Assembly (NCBI RefSeq): GCF_001522865.1
Contig: NZ_LOWB01000042.1
Location: 1 to 64,000, forward strand
From: Burkholderia sp. TSV86
Lineage (GTDB): Bacteria > Pseudomonadota > Gammaproteobacteria > Burkholderiales > Burkholderiaceae
Reading direction: 5' to 3'
DNA length: 64,000 bases
Below are positions 35,932-45,235 of the stretch, in pieces. Each line of letters opens with the position of its first letter. Positions within the stretch are counted from its first letter, which is position 1. Made by a program: the position numbers and the translations under genes. The notes below the pieces were generated by a model. The model saw nothing but the letters and a program-made list of their open reading frames with translations, had not been told where the DNA came from and did no database searches.

Positions 35932-37671
35932 TCAGCGCCCGAGATCGGCGTTCATCCGCCGGTACGCATCGAGCAGCGCAGTCTTGTAGACCACCCCCGC
36001 GAGCGTCGGCTCGTCGGCGCATTCGATCACTGGCAGCCGCTCGCCCTGGAACCGCATGAAATGCTCGAGCGCGGTGGCGATCGGCATGTCCGGCGTGAGC
36101 AGCGGAAACGGCGTGTGCAGGTAATTCGCGGCGCTCTTGTGCGTGGTGTCGCGCTTCTCGAGCAGATCCGACGTGATGTCCTTGAGCGCGACCGCGCCGC
36201 GAAAGCGTCCGGCCTCGTCGGTCACGTACAGGTATTTGACCGGATATTCGAGAAACACTCGCGTCATGTCGGCAACGCTCGCCGTCAGCGGCACGACGGT
36301 TGCCGCGGGCTGGATCAGATCGCGCATTTGCGCGGCGCGCAGCCGCATGCGCGCCTCGTCGTCGCGATGGCGGCGCAGCGTGATTTCGTACATCGACGTC
36401 TTGCCGAGCGCGCGCGCGGCAAAATACGCGACGACGCACGACACCATCAGCGGCAGCACGACCTGGTAGCTGAGCGTCATCTCGAAAATCATCAGGATCG
36501 CCATCAACGGCGCCTGCGTCGCGCCCGCGAGAAACGCGCCCATGCCGACCATCGCATATGCGTACCATGCGGATACGTGCGTGGGCATCAGCGCATGCAG
36601 CGCGATGCCGAACAGCGAGCCGAACACGGCGCCCGTGAAAAGCGTCGGCGTGAAGATCCCGCCGACCGCGCCCGAGCCCGCGGTCGCCGCGGTTGCGATC
36701 AGCTTGCAGACGAGCACCGTGACGAGCGCCTGCCAGGTCCACGGCGAATGCAGGATCGCGTTGACCACGCTGTAGCCGTTGCCCCAGACGTCGGGCACCC
36801 ATACCGAGATCACGCCGACGACCAGGCCGCCCGCCGCAAGCCGCACGGGCAGCGGCACGGGCAGGCGGCGGAACTGCGCCTTCGATGCGTCGAGAAGACG
36901 CAGGAACTGCGGCGCGGCCGCGCCGCAAATGAGGCCGAGTGCGACGAAGAGCAGTACTTCCCAGCCGGTGACGGGCGGAAACACAGGCATTTCGTAGGGT
37001 GGCCGGTAGCCGGCGAACTCGCGCATCACAATGTTCGAGACGACCGAGGAGACGACGATCGGCCCGAAGCTCTCCATCGCGATCGAGCCGAGCACGATCT
37101 CGCAGACGAAGAACGCGCCCGCGATCGGCGCGTTGTACGCGGCGGTGATGCCCGCCGCGGCGCCGCACGCGACGAGCAGGCGCAGCCGCGACGGATCGAA
37201 GTGCGCAAAGCGGCCGACGAGCGACGCGACCAACGCGGCCAGTTGCACCATCGGCCCTTCCCGGCCGATCGAGCCGCCGCTGCCGATCGTCACGAGCGAC
37301 GAAGCGCTGCGCCAGAGGCTTTGCCGCACCGGCACGACGCCGTCGCCGAGCGCGACGGCCTCCATGTAGTCGGATTTGCCGTCGGGCGGCGCGCCGCGCT
37401 GCGCGATCAGCAGCACGCATCCGGCCGCGAAGCCGCCTGCGGCGGGTAGCGCGACACGGACGAGCGGCGGCAAGCGCCGCGCCATCTCGGTAAAGCTGCC
37501 GCTCGATCCGCTCAGCAGGCGCTGGATCAGCTCGATGCCTTCGCGAAACGCGACCGTCGCGAAAGCGCCGCCGATACCGACGATGACGGACCAGACGAGC
37601 ATCGTGTGCGCGTCGGACAGGCGGAACAGGGTTTGCGCGCGAGTGCGCAGCTTTAGCAGGAACGAGAGCAC
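35932..37671 (-). CDS. ClC family chloride channel/antiporter with CBS domains
   Basis: A 579-residue membrane protein. The selectivity-filter motif GSGGSIGREGP (130-140, gating glutamate E138) and the second conserved motif GSGAVGGIFTP are intact, and about ten or more hydrophobic helices are present. Residues from about 440 to the end form two CBS domains, a regulatory module that may bind adenine nucleotides. Bacterial ClCs are often H+/Cl- exchangers involved in acid tolerance. Translation starts at a GTG (37671), chosen because it gives the normal N-terminus. Confidence 0.9.
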   Translation of the reverse strand: MLSFLLKLRTRAQTLFRLSDAHTMLVWSVIVGIGGAFATVAFREGIELIQRLLSGSSGSFTEMARRLPPLVRVALPAAGGFAAGCVLLIAQRGAPPDGKSDYMEAVALGDGVVPVRQSLWRSASSLVTIGSGGSIGREGPMVQLAALVASLVGRFAHFDPSRLRLLVACGAAAGITAAYNAPIAGAFFVCEIVLGSIAMESFGPIVVSSVVSNIVMREFAGYRPPYEMPVFPPVTGWEVLLFVALGLICGAAAPQFLRLLDASKAQFRRLPVPLPVRLAAGGLVVGVISVWVPDVWGNGYSVVNAILHSPWTWQALVTVLVCKLIATAATAGSGAVGGIFTPTLFTGAVFGSLFGIALHALMPTHVSAWYAYAMVGMGAFLAGATQAPLMAILMIFEMTLSYQVVLPLMVSCVVAYFAARALGKTSMYEITLRRHRDDEARMRLRAAQMRDLIQPAATVVPLTASVADMTRVFLEYPVKYLYVTDEAGRFRGAVALKDITSDLLEKRDTTHKSAANYLHTPFPLLTPDMPIATALEHFMRFQGERLPVIECADEPTLAGVVYKTALLDAYRRMNADLGR

Positions 37672-37788
37672 GACTGAAGCGCTTCGGCGAATGAAATCGA
37701 GCGGAAGAATAGTACCGCGCCGCGCCGGCCGAATCCGTTACGTGGACCCGGCCGGCGCGGCGCGGCGGCGAAAAAGAGCGGCGAGCGT

Positions 37789-38853
37789 TTAGCCAAGCCA
37801 GCGCTGCGTTGCCCAGACGATCGCATAGCCGCCGATCGTCAACCATACATAAAGGATCAGACCGGTGACGAGCGCGCGCGGGCCGGCGGCGCGGATCTGC
37901 GACATCCGGGTCTCGATGCCGAGCGCGGTCATCGCCATCGTCAACGCGAACGTGTCGAGCGTGTTGAGCACGCTCGTCGTGTCGGCGGGCAGCATCTGCA
38001 GCGAGTTCACGACGACGAAGCCGAGAAAACCGAGCGCGAACCACGGCACCGCGAGCTTGCGCGCCCCGTGCCCGGCCGCTGTATGCGCGGCCGAGCGGGC
38101 GAGCCACGCGCCGAGCACGAGCAGCACCGGCACGAGCAGCATCACGCGCGTCATCTTGACGATCGTTGCCACCCGCGCGACTTCGGGGCTCACGTCGCTT
38201 GCCGCGCCGACCACCTGCGCAACCTCGTGGATCGTGCCGCCGAAGAAAAGGCCGAGGCCCGTCGCGTCGAGGTGCAGCCAGCCGGCGCGATACGCGAGCG
38301 GGTATGCAAACATCGACAGCGTGCCGAACAGCACGACGCTGCCGACCGCCATCGCGCTCTGATGCGGTTTCGAGCGCAGCGTCGATTCGAACGCAAGCAC
38401 CGCGGCCGCGCCGCAGATCGCACTGCCCGCGGCGGTGAGCAGCGCCGAATCGCGGTCCAGCTTCATCAGCTTGATGCCGGCCCAGGTGCCGACGGCGAGT
38501 GTGCTGACGACCACGAGTGCCGATACCGCGAGCCCCGGCAGCCCGACTTGTGCGATCTCCTGCAGGCTCACGCGCAGCCCGAAAAACGCGACGGCGATCC
38601 GCAGCAGCTTGCGCGCGGAGAAATCGACGCCGGCCGCCCAGCTCGCGGGCATGCCGTCGCGCAGCAGGTTGCCGTACAGCGCGCCCGCGACAATGCCTAC
38701 GATTAACGGGCTCAGGCCGAAGCGCGCGACGGCGGGCATTTGCGCGATGCTCGTGACAGCGAGCGCGAACAGCGCAACGAACAGGATGCCGTTGAGCTTG
38801 CCGCGTACCGACGGCACCGCGGCGCTCAAATGAGGAGAAGGGACCGTGGACAT
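37789..38853 (-). CDS. yeiH: YeiH family (UPF0324) putative membrane transporter
   Basis: A 354-residue membrane protein with about ten helices. The GLSPLIVGIVAGALYGN start, LLRIAVAFFGLRVSLQEI and FFGGTIHEVAQVVGAA motifs are those of UPF0324/YeiH. The family is related to sulfate- or sulfonate-linked exporters and is often divergent from a LysR regulator (YeiE in E. coli), as here. The substrate is unknown. Confidence 0.88.
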   Translation of the reverse strand: MSTVPSPHLSAAVPSVRGKLNGILFVALFALAVTSIAQMPAVARFGLSPLIVGIVAGALYGNLLRDGMPASWAAGVDFSARKLLRIAVAFFGLRVSLQEIAQVGLPGLAVSALVVVSTLAVGTWAGIKLMKLDRDSALLTAAGSAICGAAAVLAFESTLRSKPHQSAMAVGSVVLFGTLSMFAYPLAYRAGWLHLDATGLGLFFGGTIHEVAQVVGAASDVSPEVARVATIVKMTRVMLLVPVLLVLGAWLARSAAHTAAGHGARKLAVPWFALGFLGFVVVNSLQMLPADTTSVLNTLDTFALTMAMTALGIETRMSQIRAAGPRALVTGLILYVWLTIGGYAIVWATQRWLG

Positions 38854-38891
38854 GGTGTGGTTTCGATATGTTCGGAATGGTAACGGTCCTA

Positions 38892-38905
38892 ATCCTATTT
38901 AGGAT
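38892..38905. promoter_or_regulatory. Inverted repeat in the yeiH/LysR intergenic region
   Basis: ATCCT-ATTT-AGGAT, a perfect 5-bp inverted repeat, lies between the two divergent genes about 39 nt upstream of yeiH. It is a candidate LysR-binding or promoter site on the yeiH side. Confidence 0.45.
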
Positions 38906-38937
38906 ATATGAATATGAAAAATTGTGATTTGTGACGT

Positions 38938-38962
38938 AAAATATCGGAAAACTCGATATTTT
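38938..38962. promoter_or_regulatory. Probable LysR autoregulatory operator
   Basis: AAATATCG and CGATATTT form a perfect 8-bp inverted repeat separated by nine bases, ending only 6 nt before the LysR start codon. The dyad contains the T-N11-A spacing typical of LysR-family sites. Its position over the translation start region suggests self-repression. Confidence 0.55.
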
Positions 38963-38968
38963 TATGAG

Positions 38969-39910
38969 ATGACCCCGGATCAACTGATAACGTTTGCCGC
39001 CGTCGCCGAGCATCGGAACATCAGCCGAGCGGCGCTCGCGCTGCATTTGTCGCAGCCGGCCGTATCGGGCCAGTTGCGCCAGTTGCAGGACGAATTCGGC
39101 GAGCCGCTGTATCTGCGCGACGGGCGCGGTGTGCGATTGACGCCCGTTGGCGAGGCGCTTGCGCGACATGCCGCGCAATTGCGCGACACGTTCGCCCAGG
39201 CGCGCGCGTACCGCGACGCGGTGCGCGGGCTCGAGCGCGGCACGCTGCGCGTCGGGGCGAGCACGACGCCCGCCAGCTATCTGCTGCCGTATCTGCTCGC
39301 CGAATTCCAGCCGCTCGCGCCCGACATCGCGATTCAGACCATGAGCGGCAATACGGCCGATGTCGTCGCATCGCTCGCGGCGCTCGACGTCGCGCTGATC
39401 GAAGGCCCCCCCGGCGACCCGCTGCCGGTGGGCACGACGGTTCATCAATGGTGCGACGACGAGATCGTCGCGATCGTGCCGGCCGCACATCCGCTCGCCG
39501 CGCGCGCCCGCCCGGGCAAGCGGCCGGGCGCGACGCTCGCCGAACTGGCAGCCTATCCGCTGGTGCTGCGCGAGGCGGGCTCGGGCGTGCGGCAGCTTGT
39601 CGAGCGCGCGTTCGCGCTTGCCGCGGCGCCGCTGTCGGTCGCTTTCGAGATCGCGGGCGTCGAAGCGGTGAAGGAGGCGGTGCGGGCGGGGATGGGAATC
39701 GGTTTCGTATCGGCGATGTCGCTCAGGCATGACGATGCGGCGCTCGCGATGCTATCGATCGCGCCGCAACCGCTCACACGGCATTTCTCGATCCTCGTGC
39801 CGCATGGCGCGACGCCGTCACGCGCGGCCGCGCGGTTTCTCGAGCTGTGCATGGCGCGCGTGCCGGCCGCGCTTGGCAGGCGGCCGGCGACGAGGCGCGG
39901 CGGCGCTTAG
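38969..39910 (+). CDS. LysR family transcriptional regulator (YeiE-like)
   Basis: A 313-residue LTTR. The N-terminal helix-turn-helix (TPDQLITFAAVAEHRNISRAALALHLSQPAVSGQLRQLQ, split by a few variable residues) spans residues 1-60, followed by the two-lobed periplasmic-binding-like effector domain. The family resembles CysB/YeiE-type regulators. Its divergent partner yeiH is its likely target. The ATG at 38969 fits the conserved start; an earlier in-frame start would read through the operator. Its stop overlaps the convergent SdpI-like gene by three bases. Confidence 0.88.
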   Translation: MTPDQLITFAAVAEHRNISRAALALHLSQPAVSGQLRQLQDEFGEPLYLRDGRGVRLTPVGEALARHAAQLRDTFAQARAYRDAVRGLERGTLRVGASTTPASYLLPYLLAEFQPLAPDIAIQTMSGNTADVVASLAALDVALIEGPPGDPLPVGTTVHQWCDDEIVAIVPAAHPLAARARPGKRPGATLAELAAYPLVLREAGSGVRQLVERAFALAAAPLSVAFEIAGVEAVKEAVRAGMGIGFVSAMSLRHDDAALAMLSIAPQPLTRHFSILVPHGATPSRAAARFLELCMARVPAALGRRPATRRGGA

Positions 39911-40260
39911 AGGCGCGCGCCGCGCTGATGGCCGCCGGGCGGTTTGAGCGCGATCAAGCAAAGTCCGGTCGGGATCGCGACGGCAACGGCCAGCGCTATC
40001 AGCGGCATGTGGCGGGGCACGGCGATGCCGCGGAGCGTGCAATATTCGAGCGCGGAGACATAGATGGCGCTCGTGATCATCAGCGCGACGCCGAAAATCC
40101 GGTTGCAGCGATACCAGACCGCTTCGTCGCGCAACGTAACGCTCAGCCGGACGCCGTAAAAACGGTTGGGCTTGATCCATTGCGCGGCAAGCGGCACGGC
40201 GATCAAGAAGAACGACGCGCCGGCAAGCAGAAACAGCGCGGTATGCGGAAGGTCAGGCAT
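39907..40260 (-). CDS. SdpI/YhfL-like small membrane protein
   Basis: A 117-residue membrane protein with three hydrophobic segments (about residues 5-25, 58-75 and 85-105). The KPNRFYGVRLSVTLRDEAVWYRCNRIFG motif is the SdpI-family hallmark (N-x-x-x-G-x-R-x-x-x-T-x-x-x-x-x-x-W). In Bacillus SdpI gives immunity to the SdpC toxin, but most homologues, including this lone one, have unknown function. It converges on the LysR gene, with overlapping stop codons. Confidence 0.75.
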   Translation of the reverse strand: MPDLPHTALFLLAGASFFLIAVPLAAQWIKPNRFYGVRLSVTLRDEAVWYRCNRIFGVALMITSAIYVSALEYCTLRGIAVPRHMPLIALAVAVAIPTGLCLIALKPPGGHQRGARL

Positions 40261-40517
40261 GCGGCGGACTCCTTTTGACTTTGAGGCGGCGGCAGACGAA
40301 TGTGCGGCGCGTTTTCGTCGCGCGTCGCGAACGGAATGCGCAACACGGAACACGCCGGCGCACCGGGTGGCTCTCATCCGATATTGTGCGCCGCTCGCGC
40401 GTGATCGCGTGATCGCGCGGTGCCGGCGCGACGCGACGGCGGGCCGGCGGGATTTCCGCCTAGGGATTTCCTCTATGGCCTCTGCCGAACACTCGGCGCA
40501 CCATGGGCGCGAATACA

Positions 40518-40535
40518 AATGGAACCGGTTCCATT
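40518..40535. promoter_or_regulatory. PtxS-type operator upstream of kguE
   Basis: AATGGAACCGGTTCCATT is an 18-bp perfect palindrome, 40 nt before the kguE start. Its core TGGAACCGGTTCCA differs from the published Pseudomonas PtxS site TGAAACCGGTTTCA by one symmetric base pair. The rest of this ~315-base gap (40261-40575) holds no gene. Confidence 0.75.
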
Positions 40536-40575
40536 GAGCGAATACGACATTCATCGGCATGGAAAAGGGCGAAGC

Positions 40576-41346
40576 ATGGTCGACATCGTGATCGTGGCAA
40601 GCGCATTCGGAACGGACGCGGTGCGGCGCGACGGGCATCGCGCGTTTATCGACGCGACGGCCGAAGCCGGTGCGGCTGGCTTCGAAGTGCGGCGCGAGTT
40701 GTTCGCGTCTGACGACGACGCGTCGCCGCGAGCGCTCGCGCATCTAGGCGACGCAATCGCCGCGGCGGGCCTGTGGTCCGTATACTCGACGCCCGAAACG
40801 CTCTATGCGGATGACGGCACACTGAACCGCCAGGCCGTTGCCGCGACGCTCGACGCAGCCGGCGCGCTCGGCGCGCGCTTCGTGAAGTTCCAGCTCGGCG
40901 CTTTCGCGTGCCGCCCACAGGCGGCACCGCTTGCCGGCTTGCTCGAACGCGCGCCTGCCGGCATGCGCGTGCTCGTCGAGAACGGCCAATTGCGGCAAGG
41001 CGGCGCACTCGCGCAGTTCGTGTCGCTGTTTGCCGCGCTGCGCGACGAGCGGATGCCCGCGCTCGTCGGCATGACGTTCGACATCGGCAATTGGCTGTGG
41101 GCGGGCGAAGCACCGCTCGACGCGGCGCGCGCGCTCGCGTCGCACGTCGAATACGTGCATTGCAAGGCCGTTGGCGGCACGGGTGCACGCCGTTTCGCGG
41201 TCGCGCCGCCGGTGCACGACCGGCTTTGCGTCGACGTGCTCGCGCTGCTGCCGGCTGCCGCACCGCGCGGCATCGAGTTTGCGCTCGACGCCGCGCGGCT
41301 GGCCGACGACGCAGCGACGCGCGTGGCGTGGCTCGCGGCCGCATGA
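40576..41346 (+). CDS. kguE: 2-Ketogluconate-locus TIM-barrel isomerase/epimerase KguE
   Basis: A 256-residue protein of the sugar-phosphate isomerase/epimerase (AP endonuclease 2-like) TIM-barrel family. Features include GFEVRRELF near residue 37, FVKFQLGAF, LVENGQ and TFDIGNWLWAG, which carry the usual metal-binding Glu/Asp positions, and EYVHCKAVGG. KguE is the first gene of the Pseudomonas kgu operon; its exact reaction is uncertain. The order kguE-K-T-D plus ptxS here supports the name. The ATG at 40576 matches the domain start. Confidence 0.8.
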   Translation: MVDIVIVASAFGTDAVRRDGHRAFIDATAEAGAAGFEVRRELFASDDDASPRALAHLGDAIAAAGLWSVYSTPETLYADDGTLNRQAVAATLDAAGALGARFVKFQLGAFACRPQAAPLAGLLERAPAGMRVLVENGQLRQGGALAQFVSLFAALRDERMPALVGMTFDIGNWLWAGEAPLDAARALASHVEYVHCKAVGGTGARRFAVAPPVHDRLCVDVLALLPAAAPRGIEFALDAARLADDAATRVAWLAAA

Positions 41347-41459
41347 CGAAGCTGCCCGCCCGGTCCGCAACGGGCTAAGCTTGACGCCTGCGTCGCGCCG
41401 CGAGCGGCGCACACAACGGTGCCCACACTGTCACGATCACGAAAGAGCCATTCAATATC

Positions 41460-42425
41460 ATGCAAGTCCCGCTCGACGTCGTTACCTATGGCGAAGCGAT
41501 GGCGATGTTCGTCGCTGACGAGCCCGGCCCGCTGGAAAGCGCGACGCATTTCGCCAAGCGCATCGCGGGCGCCGAACTGAACGTCGCGATCGGCCTCGCG
41601 CGGCTGGGTTTTCGGGTCGGCTGGGTGAGCCGGATCGGCCAGGACTCGTTCGGCCGCTATGTGCTCGACACGCTCGCGCGCGAGCGCATCGATGCGTCGT
41701 GCGTGAGCGTCGATGTGCGTTATCCGACCGGCTTTCAGTTGAAGTCGCGCGCGATGCACGGCGCGGACCCTGCGGTCGAATATTTCCGCAAGGGCTCGGC
41801 CGCGAGCCGTCTGTCGCTCGACGACTACGTCGCCGAATACGTGCTCGGCGCACGGCATCTGCATTTGACGGGCGTTGCGCCCGCGCTGTCCGATACGTCG
41901 CGCGAACTCGCGTTTCATCTCGCGCACGCGATGCGCGACGCAGGCAGGACGGTGTCGTTCGATCCGAATTTGCGGCCCACGCTATGGCCGTCGCCCGACG
42001 CGATGGCCAGCACGCTGAACGCGCTCGCGGCGCTCGCCGACTGGGTGCTGCCGGGGCTTGCCGAAGGCCGGCAGCTCACGGGCCGCGACGCGCCCGCCGA
42101 CATCGCGGCGTTCTATCTGGCGCGCGGCGCGCGCGGCGTGGTCATCAAGCTCGGCGCCGAAGGCGCGTACTTCCGGACGGCTGACGGGGACGAGGGTACG
42201 GTGGCGGCCGAGCGCGTCGAACAGGTCGTCGATACCGTCGGTGCGGGCGACGGCTTTGCGGTCGGCGTCGTCAGCGCGCTGCTCGAAGGCCGCGCGATCG
42301 CCGAGTCGGTTGTGCGCGGCAATCGCATCGGTGCGCTCGCGATCCAGGTGATCGGCGATTCGGAAGGCTTGCCGACGCGCGCGCAGCTCGATCGGATCGA
42401 AAGCGCGGCCGATCGGGCCGATTGA
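41460..42425 (+). CDS. kguK: 2-Ketogluconate kinase KguK (PfkB family)
   Basis: A 321-residue PfkB/ribokinase-family kinase that phosphorylates 2-ketogluconate to 2-keto-6-phosphogluconate. The N-terminal GEAMAMFVAD and the GAELNVAIGLARLG motif are present, and the C-terminal motif DTVGAGDGF (258-266) includes the catalytic base D264. The position between kguE and kguT supports KguK; on sequence alone 2-dehydro-3-deoxygluconokinase would be an alternative. Confidence 0.85.
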   Translation: MQVPLDVVTYGEAMAMFVADEPGPLESATHFAKRIAGAELNVAIGLARLGFRVGWVSRIGQDSFGRYVLDTLARERIDASCVSVDVRYPTGFQLKSRAMHGADPAVEYFRKGSAASRLSLDDYVAEYVLGARHLHLTGVAPALSDTSRELAFHLAHAMRDAGRTVSFDPNLRPTLWPSPDAMASTLNALAALADWVLPGLAEGRQLTGRDAPADIAAFYLARGARGVVIKLGAEGAYFRTADGDEGTVAAERVEQVVDTVGAGDGFAVGVVSALLEGRAIAESVVRGNRIGALAIQVIGDSEGLPTRAQLDRIESAADRAD

Positions 42426-42525
42426 CGGGATAGGCGGGCGTGCGGCGAGCCGTTCGTGCCGGTCCGGGGCGGACGTAATCGCGGCAAGCCGCGCGCCGGC
42501 AGCGGATACCGCGCGGATGACAAGG

Positions 42526-42651
42526 GATGGGGCAAGCGCTGAAGCGCCAACTCCCATCGACCGCCAAGGGGATGGAGTAGGTGCTTAAAGCACGCACTCC
42601 ATCCAACCTTGGCATGGGATGGGAGTAAGCGCTGAAGCGCCAACTCCCATC
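42526..42651. repeat. Three tandem hairpin repeats between kguK and kguT
   Basis: Three ~34-nt palindromic units occur at 42526-42558, 42570-42604 and 42618-42651. Each has an outer stem GATGG(G)AGT / ACT(C)CCATC and an inner stem (AGCGCT / AGCGCC type in units 1 and 3, GTGCTT / AAGCAC in unit 2). Units 1 and 3 are nearly identical; unit 2 varies while keeping base pairing. This pattern of compensated change marks a REP-like dispersed element. It lies in the transcribed gap of the kgu operon. Confidence 0.8.
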
Positions 42652-42676
42652 GACATCGACACTGGGGACACGCTTC

Positions 42677-43954
42677 ATGCCAGCAATACTTGCGCCTCGC
42701 CGCTGGTGGACGATCATGCCGATCGTCTTCATCACGTATAGCCTTGCCTATCTCGACCGCGCGAATTATGGCTTCGCCGCCGCAGCCGGCATCAATCAAG
42801 ATCTCGGCATCAGCAAGGCACTGTCGTCGCTGATCGGCGCACTGTTCTTTCTCGGCTATTTCTTCTTTCAGATTCCGGGCGCGATCTATGCGGAACGGCG
42901 CAGCGTGAAGAAGCTCGTGTTCTGGAGCCTCGTGCTGTGGGGCGGCTGCGCGACGGCGACGGGGATCGTCACGAACATCCCGTCGCTGATGGTGATCCGT
43001 TTCCTGCTCGGCGTCGTCGAAGCCGCGGTGATGCCCGCGATGCTGATCTTCATCAGCAACTGGTTCACGAAACGCGAGCGCTCGCGCGCGAACACGTTCC
43101 TGATTCTCGGCAACCCGGTGACGGTGCTGTGGATGTCGGTCGTCTCGGGCTATCTCGTGCACGAATTCGGCTGGCGTCACATGTTCATCGCCGAAGGCGT
43201 GCCGGCAATCGTCTGGGCGGTGTGCTGGTGGTTCATCGTGCAGGACAAGCCCGCGCAGGCGACCTGGCTCAGCGCCGGCGAAAAGCGCGATCTCGATGCC
43301 GCGCTCGTGGCCGAGCAAGCGGCGCTCAAGCCCGTGCGCAACTACCGCGACGCGTTTCGCTCGCCGGCGGTGATCCGGCTGTGCGCGCAGTATTTTTGCT
43401 GGAGTATCGGCGTGTACGGTTTCGTGCTGTGGCTGCCGTCGATCGTGAAAAGCGGCTCGTCGCTCGGCATGGTCGAGACCGGCTGGCTATCGGCGCTGCC
43501 GTATCTGGCGGCGACGATCGCGATGCTCGCGGCGTCGTGGGCGTCCGACAAGCTTGGTTCGCGCAAGAGTTTTGTCTGGCCGTTCCTGCTCGTCGGCGCG
43601 CTGGCGTTCGCCGCATCGTATGCGCTGGGCACCGCGCATTTCTGGATATCCTATGGGCTCCTCGTGGTCGCCGGCGCGGCGATGTACGCGCCATACGGTC
43701 CGTTCTTCGCGATCGTGCCGGAGCTGCTGCCGAAGAACGTCGCGGGCGGCGCGATGGCGCTGATCAACAGCATGGGCGCGCTCGGCTCGTTCGTCGGCTC
43801 GTATGTCGTCGGTTATCTGAATGGCTCGACGGGCTCGCCCGCCGCCTCCTATGCGTTCATGAGCGCCGCGCTCGTGCTGGCCGTCGTGCTGACGTTGTCG
43901 GTGCGGCAGGCTGACACGACCCCGCCGCTCGCCCATCCGCTGCAAGGAAAATGA
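42677..43954 (+). CDS. kguT: 2-Ketogluconate transporter KguT (MFS)
   Basis: A 425-residue major-facilitator protein with twelve hydrophobic helices, of the anion:cation symporter group ([28 protein letters not shown] start, [12 protein letters not shown] loop, [14 protein letters not shown] loop). It should import 2-ketogluconate with protons. It ends 4 nt before kguD, so the two are tightly coupled. The 250-nt gap to kguK contains the hairpin repeats. Confidence 0.85.
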   Translation: MPAILAPRRWWTIMPIVFITYSLAYLDRANYGFAAAAGINQDLGISKALSSLIGALFFLGYFFFQIPGAIYAERRSVKKLVFWSLVLWGGCATATGIVTNIPSLMVIRFLLGVVEAAVMPAMLIFISNWFTKRERSRANTFLILGNPVTVLWMSVVSGYLVHEFGWRHMFIAEGVPAIVWAVCWWFIVQDKPAQATWLSAGEKRDLDAALVAEQAALKPVRNYRDAFRSPAVIRLCAQYFCWSIGVYGFVLWLPSIVKSGSSLGMVETGWLSALPYLAATIAMLAASWASDKLGSRKSFVWPFLLVGALAFAASYALGTAHFWISYGLLVVAGAAMYAPYGPFFAIVPELLPKNVAGGAMALINSMGALGSFVGSYVVGYLNGSTGSPAASYAFMSAALVLAVVLTLSVRQADTTPPLAHPLQGK

Positions 43955-43958
43955 ATCG

Positions 43959-44936
43959 ATGAAGCATCGAATCGTCGTCTACAAGCCGTTGCCTGACGAC
44001 GTGCTCGCGTATCTGCGCGAGCACGCGCACGTGAACATCGTCGACGGCGCCGACGCGCTGGCGCAAGCGCTCGGCGACGCCGAGGGCGCGCTCGGCGCGA
44101 GCCTCAAGATCACGCCCGAGTTGCTCGAGCGCGCGCCGCGCCTGCGCGCGTGGTCGACGATCTCGGTCGGCTTCGACAACTTCGACGTCGCCGATTTGAC
44201 GCGGCGCGGCATTGTGCTCGCGCATACGCCGGACGTGCTGACGGAGTCGACCGCCGATACAGTGTTCGCGCTGATTCTCGCGAGCGCGCGGCGCGTCGTC
44301 GAACTCGCCGAGTTCGTGAAGGCGGGCAATTGGCGGCAGAGCATCGGCGAAGCGCTGTACGGCACCGACGTGCAGGGCAAGACGCTCGGCATCATCGGGC
44401 TGGGGCGCATCGGCGCGGCGGTGGCGCGGCGCGCGGCGCTCGGCTTCCAGATGCCGGTGCTATATACGAACCGCAGCGCGAATCCCGATGCGCAGGCGCG
44501 GTACGGCGCGCGCCGCGTCGATCTCGACACGCTGTTGGCGCAGTCCGATTTCGTATGCGTGCAAGTGCCGCTCACCGACGAGACGCGCCACCTGATCGGC
44601 GCGCGCGAACTGGCGACGATGAAACGCAGTGCGATCCTCGTGAATGCGTCGCGCGGGCCCGTGGTCGACGAGGCGGCGCTCGCCGCCGCGCTCGCCGCCG
44701 GCACCATTCGTGCGGCCGGGCTCGACGTGTTCGAACACGAGCCGCTTGCCGCCGATTCGCCGCTGTTGGCACTGCCGAACGTCGTCGCGCTGCCGCACAT
44801 CGGCTCGGCCACGCACGAGACGCGGCACGCGATGGCGCGCTGCGCGGCGGAAAACCTGATCGCCGCGCTCGACGGCAAGCTCTCGCGCAACATCGTCAAT
44901 CGCGACGTGCTGACGCGTGCCGCCGGCGGCCAATGA
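43959..44936 (+). CDS. kguD: 2-Keto-6-phosphogluconate reductase KguD
   Basis: A 325-residue D-isomer-specific 2-hydroxyacid dehydrogenase. The NAD(P)-binding motif GLGRIG is at 147-152; the catalytic Arg (NASRGP), Glu (FEHEPL) and His (LPHIGSAT) are all in place. In the kgu pathway it reduces 2-keto-6-phosphogluconate to 6-phosphogluconate, feeding the Entner-Doudoroff route. Sequence alone would also allow a glyoxylate/hydroxypyruvate or 2-ketogluconate reductase; the locus favours KguD. Confidence 0.85.
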   Translation: MKHRIVVYKPLPDDVLAYLREHAHVNIVDGADALAQALGDAEGALGASLKITPELLERAPRLRAWSTISVGFDNFDVADLTRRGIVLAHTPDVLTESTADTVFALILASARRVVELAEFVKAGNWRQSIGEALYGTDVQGKTLGIIGLGRIGAAVARRAALGFQMPVLYTNRSANPDAQARYGARRVDLDTLLAQSDFVCVQVPLTDETRHLIGARELATMKRSAILVNASRGPVVDEAALAAALAAGTIRAAGLDVFEHEPLAADSPLLALPNVVALPHIGSATHETRHAMARCAAENLIAALDGKLSRNIVNRDVLTRAAGGQ

Positions 44937-45018
44937 GCGGGGAGGCCGGCGTCGTGTCCGGTAACCTTCATTCCGCTTACTGAGGCGATGCGCTCGCGCC
45001 CCGCTAGAGCCGGACATC

Positions 45019-45048
45019 TTGGTACGGCCCGATGGGCTGCGTTATGAT
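45019..45048 (+). promoter_or_regulatory. Candidate ptxS promoter
   Basis: TTGGTA (45019-45024) and TATGAT (45043-45048) are separated by 18 nt, a reasonable sigma-70 promoter in the ~300-base gap before ptxS. No copy of the kguE palindrome is present here. Confidence 0.4.
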
Positions 45049-45235
45049 CGCCGCTCATCGCCCGTGCGAAATGCGCGGCGATATACCTAAGGCGCGGTGT
45101 GAATGCACTGTTTCCTATCGTTTTTGCGTGGCCGGACTTGGCTGGCGTCAGACATCGCGTGTTGGCCGGTCCGTCGAACAACAATGACCCGCTCGTTTGG
45201 CCAGCGGCGCGGACTGCTTGTCGCGAGGCGACCCT

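Noticed and set aside
35765-39730. A 1321-codon minus-strand open frame across clcA, yeiH and the LysR gene
   Set aside because: It runs in another frame through three well-identified genes and its product is an arginine-rich low-quality sequence. It reflects GC skew in codon positions, not a gene.
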